64,000 nucleotides of DNA from Bordetella pertussis 18323 (lineage in GTDB: Bacteria; Pseudomonadota; Gammaproteobacteria; Burkholderiales; Burkholderiaceae_B): the NCBI RefSeq assembly GCF_000306945.1, contig NC_018518.1, positions 496,001-560,000 on the forward strand, in the 5' to 3' direction. Positions 39,957-48,298 of this stretch are shown here, piece by piece. The stretch's first letter is position 1; each line of letters starts with the position of its first letter. A program made the translations under genes and the position numbers. The notes beneath the pieces are model-generated. The model was given only the letters and a program-made list of their open reading frames with translations. It had not been told where the DNA came from and searched no databases.

Positions 39957-40862
39957 CTAGCCGTCGTCGAGGCCGATTTCGTAGCGTACCGAGCCGCCCA
40001 GGAAGAAGCGGGCCAGCACGCGAGCGTGCAGCGCTCCGTCGCACGGCGCCTGCAGGCGGGCGTGATGCGGGCGGAATGCCAGCGGTTCGTCGCCGGCAAC
40101 CAGCAGGCCGTCGCGCGTGGCCGCGCGGACGCGGCACAGCGTGCCCAGGAACTCGCCGACGAATTCGGTGGCGGGCTCGCGGTACAGCGTTTCGGCATGG
40201 CCGATCTGTTCCAGCCGGCCCGCCGACATGACCGCGATGCGATCGCCCAGCATCATGGCCTCGTCCTGGTCATGCGTAACGATGATGGTGGTGATGTCCA
40301 GGCCGCGCAGCATCTGCGCCAGTTCGACGCGCAGGTGCTCGCGCAGCTTGGCATCCAGCGCGGTCAGGGGTTCGTCCAGCAGCAGCACGCGCGGCTCGAT
40401 GGCCAGCGCGCGCGCCAGCGCCACGCGCTGGCGCTGGCCGCCGGAAAGCTGCGAGATGCGGCGTCCGGCCAGGGCCTGCAGCTGTACCAGTTCCAGCATC
40501 TGCCGCACGCGCGCCGTGCGCGCCGCCTCGGCCATGCCGCGTACGCGTAGGCCATAGCCGACGTTGTCGGCCACCGTCATGTTGGGAAACAGCGCATAGC
40601 TCTGGAACACCACGCCAACTCCCCGCGCTTCCGGGGCGAGCGCGGTGACGTCTTCGTCGCCATAGAGGATGCGGGTGCCGGCGTCGGGCTGCTCCAGGCC
40701 GCAGATCAGCCGCAGCAGCGTGGTCTTGCCACAGCCCGAGGGCCCCAGCAGTGCGAGAATCTCGCCGCCCGGAATGTGCAGGTCCAGCGCCTGCAGCGCG
40801 CGCGAGCCGCCCGGCCAGGTCTTGGCGCAGTTTTCCAGCGTGATCGATACAGAGGCGCTCAT
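39957..40862 (-). CDS. ABC transporter ATP-binding protein (Pot/Fbp/Phn-type importer)
   Basis: 301 residues of the MalK/PotA-like class. Walker A is GPSGCGKTTLLRLICG (about residues 42-57), the signature is LSGGQRQRVALARAL, and Walker B is RVLLLDEPLTALD. A C-terminal TOBE-like regulatory domain follows (residues ~240-301). It is the last gene of an operon with two permeases and a solute-binding protein. Its TAG stop lies in the IS481 copy 3 target. The ATG overlaps the upstream permease stop by 4 bp. Confidence 0.93.
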   Translation of the reverse strand: MSASVSITLENCAKTWPGGSRALQALDLHIPGGEILALLGPSGCGKTTLLRLICGLEQPDAGTRILYGDEDVTALAPEARGVGVVFQSYALFPNMTVADNVGYGLRVRGMAEAARTARVRQMLELVQLQALAGRRISQLSGGQRQRVALARALAIEPRVLLLDEPLTALDAKLREHLRVELAQMLRGLDITTIIVTHDQDEAMMLGDRIAVMSAGRLEQIGHAETLYREPATEFVGEFLGTLCRVRAATRDGLLVAGDEPLAFRPHHARLQAPCDGALHARVLARFFLGGSVRYEIGLDDG

Positions 40863-41692
40863 GTTGCGGTCTTCTCGTTGGTAATGGGAGCATTGGCGGC
40901 ATTGCGTTCGCCGCGGGCGGCCAGCCATTGCAGGCCGACCAGCAGCGGCATCAGCATCAGCAGGAACACCAGGGTATAAGCCGAGGCGATCTCCAGCCGC
41001 ATGGACGCATAGCTGTCGGCCAGGCCGACCGGCAGCGTCTTGGTCAACGGCGTGTGCAACAGCCAGGTGAGATTGAATTCGCCGATCGACAGCGTCAGCA
41101 CGGTCAGCGCGCCGGTCACGATACCCGGCGCCGCGTTGGGCACGACCACGGTCAGGAAGCGGCGCAGCCGCGACGCGCCGAGCGTGGCGGCTGCCTCGTC
41201 CAGCGTGGCGAGATCGGCGCCGGCCATGCTGGCGCGGGTGGCCCGCACCATGAAGGGCAGCGTGAAAAGCACGTGGCCGATCACGATGAACCAGATGCTG
41301 CCGCGCAGGCCGCTGACCGTGCCCCAGGACACGATCAGCGCCAGCGCCGAGGCCAGCCCCGGCACGGCCACCGGCAGGGTCAGCAGTTCCTCGAGCGCGC
41401 GCGCCATCCGGCCGTGGTGCAGCGTCAGGACCCAGGCCGCCGGCACCCCGGTCAGCGTACAGACCAACAGGGTCAGCAGCGCCACGGCGAACGAGCGCCA
41501 GATCGTATCGGCGTACAGATCCCAGACTTCGATCACCCAGCGCAGGGTCAGGCCGCTTTCCAGGCCCACGAAGTAGTTGCGCGTCAGGCCGGCCAGCACG
41601 GACAGCACCACCGGGCCGATCAGGAACGCGGCCACCGCCAGCGTGACGGTCAGGCCCAGGCGGGCGTCGGTCTTGGAATACATCGCGGACAT
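40859..41692 (-). CDS. ABC transporter permease (Pot/Fbp/Phn-type), second subunit
   Basis: 277 residues, about six membrane helices. The inner-membrane component signature EAAATLGASRLRRFLTVVVPNAAPGI (EAA loop) is clear. Start candidates are ATG 41692 and ATG 41683. It lies 11 bp after the first permease gene, which is frameshifted, so this subunit may lack its partner. Confidence 0.9.
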   Translation of the reverse strand: MSAMYSKTDARLGLTVTLAVAAFLIGPVVLSVLAGLTRNYFVGLESGLTLRWVIEVWDLYADTIWRSFAVALLTLLVCTLTGVPAAWVLTLHHGRMARALEELLTLPVAVPGLASALALIVSWGTVSGLRGSIWFIVIGHVLFTLPFMVRATRASMAGADLATLDEAAATLGASRLRRFLTVVVPNAAPGIVTGALTVLTLSIGEFNLTWLLHTPLTKTLPVGLADSYASMRLEIASAYTLVFLLMLMPLLVGLQWLAARGERNAANAPITNEKTAT

Positions 41693-41703
41693 GCCGGCCT
41701 CCC

Positions 41704-42536
41704 TCAAGCGCCCGCGCCGGCGCGCGCGCCGGCCAGGCTGTGCGCGGCATACAGCACCGCCCAGGTTGCCAGGCCCAGCACGATGGACAGCGCCGCCGCC
41801 ACCGGAATATTGGCGTAGTTGGTGAATTCGTTATAGATCGTCAAAGGCAGCACGTCGATCTGCGTGGCCAGCGTGAACGCCGTGCCGAAGGCCCCATGCT
41901 GGTGGCGAAGCTCATGGCGCCGGCGCCCAGCAGCGCGGGCGTGAGCGCGGGCAGCTCGATATCGACGAAGCGGCGCCACGGCCGCGCGCCCAGCGTGCGG
42001 GCCGCCTCCAGCAGGCTGACGTCGATCTGCTGCGCCGCCGCGGAAATCATGCCGATGGTGCGCGGCAGCGAAAAATACAGGTAGCCCAGGAACAGCCCGC
42101 CCATGCCGTAGGCGAACACCATGGGCTCGCCGGTCATCCATTCGGTCAGCGAGCCGATGACGCCCTGGCGGCCGGCCAGCAGGATGATCAGGAAACCCAC
42201 CACCACGCCGGGAAACGCCAGCGGGAACATCAGCAGCGCGACCAGCGCGCGGCGTCCGGGGAACTCGCGGTGCCAGGCCAGGAAGCGGCCGATCGGCAGC
42301 GACAGCAACAGCGTGGCCAGCGTGGCCAGCGTGGCCAGCGTGGCGACCAGCGACAGCGCCACGGTATTGAACAGGCTGCGCCAGTACTGCGGGCTGGTGA
42401 CCACGATGTAATACGCCGAGTGGCCTTCCTCGACGGTGGCGCCGGTCAGCACCAGGCTGGCCATGGGCAGCAGCCAGAAGGCCAGGAACAGCGCCGCGGC
42501 CGGCGCAGCGAACAACAGCCATCCGCGGCGCTGCAT
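41704..42536 (-). pseudogene. ABC transporter permease, first subunit, frameshifted
   Basis: The 5' part (42536 down to about 41895) encodes a normal permease with the EAA loop (LEAARTLGARPWRRFVDIELPAL). The frame then breaks: at 41892-41895 the sequence has CCCC where CCCCC is needed. Restoring one base joins GAMSFATSMG to AFGTAFTLATQIDVLPL and gives an intact ~277-residue protein ending GARAGAGA. As read, translation derails and stops at 41841. A homopolymer slip, real or from sequencing, is the likely cause. A 9-bp tandem repeat lies within the first half. Confidence 0.87.
42312..42347. repeat. 9-bp tandem repeat inside a permease helix
   Basis: Three copies of CGTGGCCAG plus a diverged fourth (CGTGGCGAC). 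On the minus strand it encodes LAT repeats (VATLATLATLATLLL) in a predicted membrane helix. Copy-number change would keep the frame but lengthen or shorten the helix. Confidence 0.85.
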
Positions 42537-42537
42537 A

Positions 42538-43548
42538 TCAATTCACCTCTTTGGCGTAGCGTTCGGAGAAGCCGCGCTGGGCCACCGACATCTTCACGTA
42601 GTCCACCGTACCGGCGCGCGCGTATTCGCTGGCGGGCAGGAACTTCTTCTGCGCCTCGGCCGAGATCGCCTCGGCACGGACCGGGCGCAGGAAGGCATTG
42701 GCCCAGATGGCCTGTCCGCGTTCGGACAGCGTGAAATCCAGCACCTTGCGGCCGTTGTCCGCATGCGGCGCGTTAGCCACCAGGCTCATCACGTACGGGA
42801 CGGCGATGGTTCCTTCGGCCGGGATGACGAAGTCGACGTTGGCCTCGTCCTTGTACTTGGCGCGATAGGCGTTGAAGTCATAGTCGATCAGGATCGGGAT
42901 TTCGCCCGACAGCACGCGCGCATAGGCGGTCTGCTTGGGCACGATGGGCCGGTTGGCGCGCATCTTCTTGAACCAGTCGATGGCGGGATCGAAGTTGTCC
43001 AGCGTGCCGCCCAGCGCGCGGTTCAGCGCCACGGCGCCGACATAGCCGACGAAGGCCGAGGCCGGATCCAGGTAGCCCACCATGCCGCGGTACTCGGGCT
43101 TTTGCAGGTCGGCCCACGACTTGGGCACCGGCTTGCCGCGCAAGGCGTCGACATTGACCATGAAGCCCAGTGTGCCGGAGTGGATGGCGAACCATTTGCC
43201 GTCGGGATCCTTCATGCCGTCGGGGATTGCGTCCCAATGCGCCGGCTTGTAGCTTTGCACCAGCCCGTCCTTGTCGGCCTGGATGCCGAACGTGACGCCG
43301 TAGTACACCACGTCGGCCACCGGGTTGGCCTTTTCGGCGGCGATCGACGCCAATGCCTGCCCCGAGTTCTTGTTGTCGCCGGGCACCGTAATGCCGGTGG
43401 CCTCCTTGATGGCCTTGAGCTGGGTGGCCCAGTCGGCCCATTCGGGCGGACAGTTGTAGCAGATGGCGTTCTGCGCCTGGGCGGCGCCGGCGCCGATCGC
43501 CAACGCCAGCAGCGTGCCGCGCAACGCGGCCTGGATGATGCGTTTCAT
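42538..43548 (-). CDS. ABC transporter periplasmic substrate-binding protein
   Basis: 336 residues with a signal peptide (LLALAIGAGAAQA). The mature part is a cluster-D-type binding protein as found with Pot/Fbp/Phn importers: VADVVYYGVTFGIQADKDGLV, HSGTLGFMVNVDAL and LSGEIPILIDYDFNAYR. Candidate ligands include phosphonates, polyamines and ferric iron; the sequence does not settle it. It is encoded directly after the broken LacI regulator (4-bp overlap) and 1 bp before the first permease. Confidence 0.89.
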   Translation of the reverse strand: MKRIIQAALRGTLLALAIGAGAAQAQNAICYNCPPEWADWATQLKAIKEATGITVPGDNKNSGQALASIAAEKANPVADVVYYGVTFGIQADKDGLVQSYKPAHWDAIPDGMKDPDGKWFAIHSGTLGFMVNVDALRGKPVPKSWADLQKPEYRGMVGYLDPASAFVGYVGAVALNRALGGTLDNFDPAIDWFKKMRANRPIVPKQTAYARVLSGEIPILIDYDFNAYRAKYKDEANVDFVIPAEGTIAVPYVMSLVANAPHADNGRKVLDFTLSERGQAIWANAFLRPVRAEAISAEAQKKFLPASEYARAGTVDYVKMSVAQRGFSERYAKEVN

Positions 43549-44560
43549 GGTGAGGGTTCCTCTTCGGGGCGTGGGGCGGCGGCGACGGTGCCGCCAGGGA
43601 AGATGCGATAGGGCAGGCGCGCCGATTCGATCGGCACGCCCTGTTCCATGTGGGCCAGCAGGCGGGCGCACGCGGCCGCGCCGATGTCGCGGCTCGGTTG
43701 CGCGACGGTGCACAGCGTGGGCACCATCAATGCGCCGATCGCCACGCCGTCGAAGCCGCACACCGAGATGTCGCGCGGCACGCGCAGGCCCAGTTCGACC
43801 AGATGCGCGATGACGGCCGTGGCCAGCAGATCGTTGGAGCAGAACAGCGCGGTAGGGGCATGGGCGGCCTGCACGGCCTGCTGCAGGGTGGACAGGTTCG
43901 AGGCGGTGTGCGTGGGCATGGCCAGGTGCGCCACAGGTTCCAGCCCCAGCGTGCGGGCCGCGGCGCGCGCCTTCGAGGCGGCGCCGCGCCCGGTCCGAGG
44001 CGGCCAGCGGCCCGGTCACCAGCGCGATGCGGCGGTGTCCCAGATCGGCCAGGCGTTGCACCATGTCGCGCGCGGCGGCGCGGTTGTCGACCGACACAAA
44101 AGGGTGCGACCCCGATTCGTTATAGGCCAGCACATGCGGCACCTGCGCCTGTTCGAGGGCTTGCAGCGTGGCATTGCGGGCAGGGTTGCCGACGGTCAGG
44201 ATCAGGCCGTCGATCTGGTGGTCGATCAGCGCCTGCACGGCGTCGGCCTCGATCGCGGGCTGGTAGTTGGTCGTCGCCATCATGACGCTGTAGCCGGCGC
44301 GGCGTGCATACTGTTCGGCGCCCTCGAAGCAATCGGCGAATACCGGGTTGGTCAGCGTGAGCAGCAGCAGGCCGATGGTGCGCGAGCGGCCGGCGCGCAG
44401 GCTGCGGCCCACGCGGTTGGGCCGAAAGCCGCTGCGTTGCGCGACCGCTTCGATATGCGCGAGCGTATCGGGCTTGAGCAGCGCGGGCTGGTTGAAGGCG
44501 CGCGATACCGTGGCGGGCGATCTCGATGATAGATGGTCGGCCTGGCGGCTTGCGGCTCAC
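43545..44560 (-). pseudogene. LacI-family regulator, broken by two lesions
   Basis: Read in pieces, the protein is a typical LacI regulator. The frame beginning at GTG 44560 (RPSIIEIA) loses about 20 bp in the helix-turn-helix. The next frame resumes ATVSRAFNQPALLKPDTL and continues through GLLLLTLTNPVFADCFEGAEQYARR to about 43985. There a second small indel in a GC-rich run shifts the frame again, and the C-terminal part (LEPVAHLAMPTHTASNLSTL to the end at 43545) is in the third frame. No single frame makes a functional protein. It would have controlled the ABC operon it heads. Confidence 0.85.
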
Positions 44561-44586
44561 AGCGTGCCTCGCGAGGAATTGTCACG

Positions 44587-44602
44587 ATGAAAACGATTTC
44601 AT
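44587..44602. promoter_or_regulatory. LacI-type operator left at a broken regulator
   Basis: ATGAAAACGATTTCAT is a palindrome of two 6-bp arms around ACGA, with the central CG typical of LacI-family sites. It lies 27 bp upstream of the regulator pseudogene and 226 bp before the amidase at 44828. The rest of this 267-bp gap (44561-44827) shows no other feature I can support. Confidence 0.55.
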
Positions 44603-44827
44603 TCTAGGCATGCAGCATGACAACGATGTGTCACGGCGCCACCTTAGTCGAAATTTCCCAAAGCGCCAACGACATTGCATCGTGCAGTGCCGCAAGTTTT
44701 GCGCCATGCGCCGGGTTGCTTCTACACTCGAAGCGCGGCGCGCGCGTTCCGAAAACAAATATTGCGGCGCCGCGCATATTGCAATCCGAGTCGTGCATAA
44801 AGACATCATTGGGGAATGGGGAAAGCG

Positions 44828-46081
44828 ATGAACCTGAATCGCATCAGCGCGTCCGAGGCCGCGCGCCTGCTGAATCGGCGCGACCTGACGGCCGAGCAAT
44901 TGGCGCGGGCCTGTCTGGCTCGCATCGAGCAGCGCGAGCCGGAGGTCCAGGCCTGGACCGCGCTGCGTCCGGACGCCGTGCTGGCCGCCGCGCGCGAACT
45001 CGACCGTGGTCCGATACGCGGCGTGCTGCACGGCCTGCCGCTGGGCGTGAAGGATATGTTCGACACAGCCGATCTGCCCACCGCCTATGGGTCCGGCATC
45101 TACCAATCGCATCAGCCGCGCGCCGACGCCGCCGCGGTCGCGCTGTGCCGCGACGCGGGCGCGTTGGTGCTGGGCAAGACCGCCACCACCGAGTTCGCCA
45201 CCTACCACCCCGGCCCCACGCGCAATCCGCGCAACACGGCCTATACGCCGGGCGGCTCGTCCAGCGGGTCGGCCGCGGCCGTGGCCGACGACATGGTGCC
45301 GCTGGCGCTGGGCACGCAAACTGCCGGCTCGGTGATACGGCCGGCCGCGTACTGCGGCGTGGTGGGCTACAAGCCCAGTTTCGGACGCATTTCGCGCGCC
45401 GGCCTGAAATCGCTGGCCGAAACGCTCGATACCGTCGGCATGTTCGCGCGCAGCGTCGACGACGTGGCCTTGCTGGCCTCGGCCTTGATGCGCGACGCGC
45501 GGCTGCGCGAATTGCGCTATGACGGCACCCCGCGCGTGGCCATGTTCCGCAGCCCGCAATGGCGCCATACCCTGCCCGAAACGCGTCCAGCGTTCGAGCG
45601 CGCCGCGCGCGCGCTTTCGCAGGCGGGCGCCGTCGTGGAGGAACTGGCGCCGCCGCCCAACGAGGATTGCGGGCTGGCGCAGCTGCATAGCGATGTGATG
45701 GCCTACGAGGCCGCGCAGGCGCTGGCTTTCGAACGCATCCACTACCCATCGCAACTGAGCACCAAGCTGGCGGCGATGCTGGAGGCCGGCGCCGCGCTGA
45801 CCGCCGAGCAATACCTGGCCCACCTGGCGCAGGCGGGGCAGGCGCGCGCGAAAGTGGCCGAATGGCTGCAGCGCTACGACGTGCTGCTGGCGCCCAGCGC
45901 TACCGGCGATCCGCTGTTCTGCCGGGCCTGGACCTTGTTCGGCGTACCGTGCGTGCACCTGCCGTTCGCGCAAGGGCCGCAAGGCTTGCCGGTGGGGTTG
46001 CAGGTCGTGGGAGGGTTTCGCGACGACCAGCGCCTGCTGGCGATCGCGCGCTGGATGAATGGCGTGCTGGCGGCGGATTGA
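44828..46081 (+). CDS. Amidase (amidase signature family), second
   Basis: 417 residues. The catalytic lysine lies in GLPLGVKDMFDTADLPTAYG, and the Gly/Ser stretch GGSSSGSAAAVADDMVPLALGTQTAGSVIRPAAYCGVVG holds the two serines. It is shorter and only distantly similar to the amidase at 14796. The ATG at 44828 has GGGGAAAG upstream; ATG 44816 is an alternative. It is divergent from the damaged regulator-transporter operon and shares its control region, so a common substrate is plausible. Confidence 0.9.
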   Translation: MNLNRISASEAARLLNRRDLTAEQLARACLARIEQREPEVQAWTALRPDAVLAAARELDRGPIRGVLHGLPLGVKDMFDTADLPTAYGSGIYQSHQPRADAAAVALCRDAGALVLGKTATTEFATYHPGPTRNPRNTAYTPGGSSSGSAAAVADDMVPLALGTQTAGSVIRPAAYCGVVGYKPSFGRISRAGLKSLAETLDTVGMFARSVDDVALLASALMRDARLRELRYDGTPRVAMFRSPQWRHTLPETRPAFERAARALSQAGAVVEELAPPPNEDCGLAQLHSDVMAYEAAQALAFERIHYPSQLSTKLAAMLEAGAALTAEQYLAHLAQAGQARAKVAEWLQRYDVLLAPSATGDPLFCRAWTLFGVPCVHLPFAQGPQGLPVGLQVVGGFRDDQRLLAIARWMNGVLAAD

Positions 46082-46095
46082 CGCTGCCGGGGTAG

Positions 46096-46165
46096 CGGGT
46101 GCCGGTCCCCGCACGGGGAGCGACTCCTGCGGCAAGGGTGCCTGTCCCCGCGGGGACAGGCACCC
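46096..46165. repeat. GCCTGTCCCC repeat pair; probable bidirectional terminator
   Basis: A degenerate unit (GGTGCCGGTCCCCGCACGGGGAGCGAC) is followed by a perfect 30-bp palindrome at 46136-46165: GGGTGCCTGTCCCCG and its exact complement. It lies between the convergent amidase and leuA genes, where a hairpin could stop transcription from both sides. The unit equals the target repeat of the IS1663-like element. Confidence 0.8.
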
Positions 46166-46171
46166 GAGGGG

Positions 46172-47872
46172 TTACGCGGCGACGGCTTCGGTTTCGGTGG
46201 CTTGCGTAGCGGCGACGTGATGGCGGTTGACGGCGCCCAGCACAGCCTTGAAGGAGGCAGTGACGATGTCGCGGTCGATGCCTACGCCGAAGCCGGTGGG
46301 CGAATCGCCAACGCGCACTTCCACGTAGCAGGCGGCGCGGGTGTCGGTGCCGATGGCGTGCTCGTGGTAGTCCATGATGCGCACAGGCACGTCCAGCGCC
46401 GCCACGAAGGCCGAGATCGCGCCGTCGCCGCTACCCTTCACGATGCGGCGCTCGCCGTTGAAGCTGAGTTCGGCCTCGATGCTGAAGTGCTTGCCCTCGC
46501 CGGCCGACGGATCGCCGTCGATACGGTGGCGGACCAGCTGCCAGGGCTGCTGCTGCGCCAGGTATTCGCTGTCGAAGATCGTGTAGACGTCGTCCGAGGA
46601 TACCTCGCGGCCGGTTTCGTCGGTAACGCGCTGGATGGCGCGGCTGAATTCGATCTGCAGGCGGCGCGGCAAGACCAGGCCGTGCTCCTGTTCGAGCAGG
46701 TAGGACACCCCGCCCTTGCCCGACTGGCTGTTGACGCGGATGACGGCGTCATAGCTGCGGCCCAGGTCGGCAGGGTCGATCGGCAGGTAAGGCACTTCCC
46801 AGGGAGCGTCGGCCTGCTGTTGCGCGAAGCCCTTCTTGATGGCGTCCTGGTGCGAGCCGGAGAATGCCGTGAAGACCAGGTCGCCCGCGTACGGATGGCG
46901 CGGATGGACCGGCAACTGGTTGCAGTACTCGGCGCAGCGGCGCACTTCGTCGATGTCGGAGAAGTCCAGGCCGGGGTGCACGCCCTGCGTATAGAGGTTG
47001 AGCGCCAGCGTGACCAGGTCGACGTTGCCGGTGCGCTCGCCGCTGCCGAACAGGCAGCCCTCGATGCGGTCGGCGCCGGCCATCACGGCGAATTCGGCGG
47101 CCGCCACGGCGGTGCCGCGGTCATTGTGCGGGTGCACGCTCAACACGATGCTGTCGCGGCGCGCGAGGTTCTTGTGCATCCACTCGATCTGGTCGGCGTA
47201 CATGTTGGGCGAAGTCGCCTCGATGGTGGCCGGCAGGTTGAGCACCATCTTGCGCTGGGGCGTGGCGTCCCATTCGTCGGCCACCGCGTTGGAGACGTCG
47301 AGCGCGAATTCGGGCTCGGTGGTGCTGAAGACTTCGGGCGAGTACTCGTAGCGCCATTGCGTTTGCGGGTACTTCGCCATGTACTGCTTGACCATGCGCG
47401 TGCCGGTGACCGCGATGTTCTTGATTTCGTCGCGGCTCATGTTGAACACGATCTTGCGGAAAGCCGGAGCGCAGGCGTTGTACAGGTGGATCATGGCCTG
47501 CCTGGCGCCGGCGGCGGCCTCGACGGTGCGGCTGATGAGATCTTCGCGCGACTGGGTCAGGACGATGATGGTGACGTCGTCCGGGATGCGCTTTTCATCG
47601 ATCAGCTTGCGCACGAAGTCGAAGTCGGTTTGCGACGCCGACGGGAAGCCCACTTCGATTTCCTTGAAGCCGATCTTCACCAGCTGCTCGAAAAAACGCA
47701 CCTTGCGTTCGACGCTCATGGGCTCGATCAGCGACTGGTTGCCGTCGCGCAAGTCGGTGCTCATCCAGATGGGCGGCTGGGTGATGCGGCGGCTGGGCCA
47801 GGTGCGCTCGGCGAAGTCGCGCGCAAAGGGTTGGAACGGTACGTATTTGGTGGCGGGGTTGGCGAGCATCAT
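46172..47872 (-). CDS. leuA: 2-isopropylmalate synthase LeuA
   Basis: 566 residues, the long LeuA form. The catalytic TIM barrel shows [37 protein letters not shown] and the [30 protein letters not shown] metal/substrate segment. The C-terminal leucine-sensing domain begins about residue 430. It condenses acetyl-CoA and 2-oxoisovalerate, the first step to leucine. ATG 47872 has GAGGTG upstream; the next codon is also ATG. The 426 bp upstream hold two short ORFs and a hairpin region that look regulatory. Confidence 0.95.
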   Translation of the reverse strand: MMLANPATKYVPFQPFARDFAERTWPSRRITQPPIWMSTDLRDGNQSLIEPMSVERKVRFFEQLVKIGFKEIEVGFPSASQTDFDFVRKLIDEKRIPDDVTIIVLTQSREDLISRTVEAAAGARQAMIHLYNACAPAFRKIVFNMSRDEIKNIAVTGTRMVKQYMAKYPQTQWRYEYSPEVFSTTEPEFALDVSNAVADEWDATPQRKMVLNLPATIEATSPNMYADQIEWMHKNLARRDSIVLSVHPHNDRGTAVAAAEFAVMAGADRIEGCLFGSGERTGNVDLVTLALNLYTQGVHPGLDFSDIDEVRRCAEYCNQLPVHPRHPYAGDLVFTAFSGSHQDAIKKGFAQQQADAPWEVPYLPIDPADLGRSYDAVIRVNSQSGKGGVSYLLEQEHGLVLPRRLQIEFSRAIQRVTDETGREVSSDDVYTIFDSEYLAQQQPWQLVRHRIDGDPSAGEGKHFSIEAELSFNGERRIVKGSGDGAISAFVAALDVPVRIMDYHEHAIGTDTRAACYVEVRVGDSPTGFGVGIDRDIVTASFKAVLGAVNRHHVAATQATETEAVAA

Positions 47873-47949
47873 CAGTACACCTCGATCGGTTTCTTGTGAA
47901 TCCCGTAGAGCCAGCGGTAATGACGTCGGCCATGGTGACGGCCGCGCAT
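47872..47949 (-). CDS. 25-codon ORF translationally coupled to leuA
   Basis: ATG 47949 opens a peptide of 25 residues, [25 protein letters not shown], whose TGA overlaps the leuA ATG by one base (TGATG). It is basic and rich in His, Arg, Tyr and Trp, unlike a Leu-type leader. The tight stop/start overlap suggests coupled translation. The GAGGTG that would serve leuA lies within its last codons. No clear ribosome site precedes its own ATG. Function unknown; conservation would decide whether it is real. Confidence 0.5.
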   Translation of the reverse strand: MRGRHHGRRHYRWLYGIHKKPIEVY

Positions 47950-48021
47950 GGGGCTGGCCCACTGCATTGCGTTGGTCGTTTCGCGGGCAGTTTGGCCGTA
48001 AATCGGCCGGATTCAGTTTAA

Positions 48022-48072
48022 TAAAACGGGGGAAAACGCGTGTGGCGAGCGTACGGCTGCCGAGCTACCACG
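48022..48072 (-). terminator. Possible leuA attenuator hairpin and T-tracts
   Basis: On the minus strand an imperfect hairpin (CGTGG ... CCACACG, with GC-rich interior) runs into CGTTTTCCCCCGTTTTATT, two short T-tracts. It lies right after the leader ORF at 48078-48206 and about 150 bp before leuA, the expected place for an attenuator. The stem is not perfect and alternatives were not computed. Confidence 0.4.
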
Positions 48073-48077
48073 GGGCA

Positions 48078-48206
48078 CTAGGCCCGGCAACCGATCGGTA
48101 GGCGTAGTAGCGATAGGGCGGTGGGGGACACCGCGAGGCGCAGGCCGGCCACGGCCGCATTGGAGCGGTCGTAGGCAATCGCGAGGAAGGTGCGTTGGGC
48201 GGCCAT
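48078..48206 (-). CDS. Putative leu operon leader peptide
   Basis: A 42-residue ORF from ATG 48206 to TAG 48078-48080, reading toward leuA. Codons 31, 33, 34 and 36 are all CTA leucine codons (48099-48116), a codon rare in this GC-rich genome, giving ALSLLRLP near the end. Clustered rare Leu codons ahead of a hairpin are the hallmark of leu leader peptides, whose translation senses charged tRNA-Leu. The ribosome site is weak (AGG just upstream). It could instead be a chance ORF, though the codon cluster argues otherwise. Confidence 0.5.
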   Translation of the reverse strand: MAAQRTFLAIAYDRSNAAVAGLRLAVSPTALSLLRLPIGCRA

Positions 48207-48248
48207 AACCTATAGTCAAACACATTTCCCGGCGCAGCGCAAATGTAA

Positions 48249-48270
48249 ACGGCGCGCCAGGGCGCGCCGT
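48249..48270 (-). terminator. Hairpin after the membrane protein gene
   Basis: ACGGCGCGCC-AG-GGCGCGCCGT is a perfect 10-bp inverted repeat with a 2-nt loop. On the minus strand it is followed by TTACATTTG, a weak T-rich tail. It lies 28 bp past the stop of the membrane protein gene, well placed as its terminator. Confidence 0.5.
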
Positions 48271-48298
48271 CAGGCCGGTCCGGGATGCGCCCAGGCGC

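Noticed and set aside
42312..42347. CRISPR-like array
   Set aside because: Units are 9 bp with no spacers and encode protein repeats; no CRISPR array or cas gene is present anywhere in the window.
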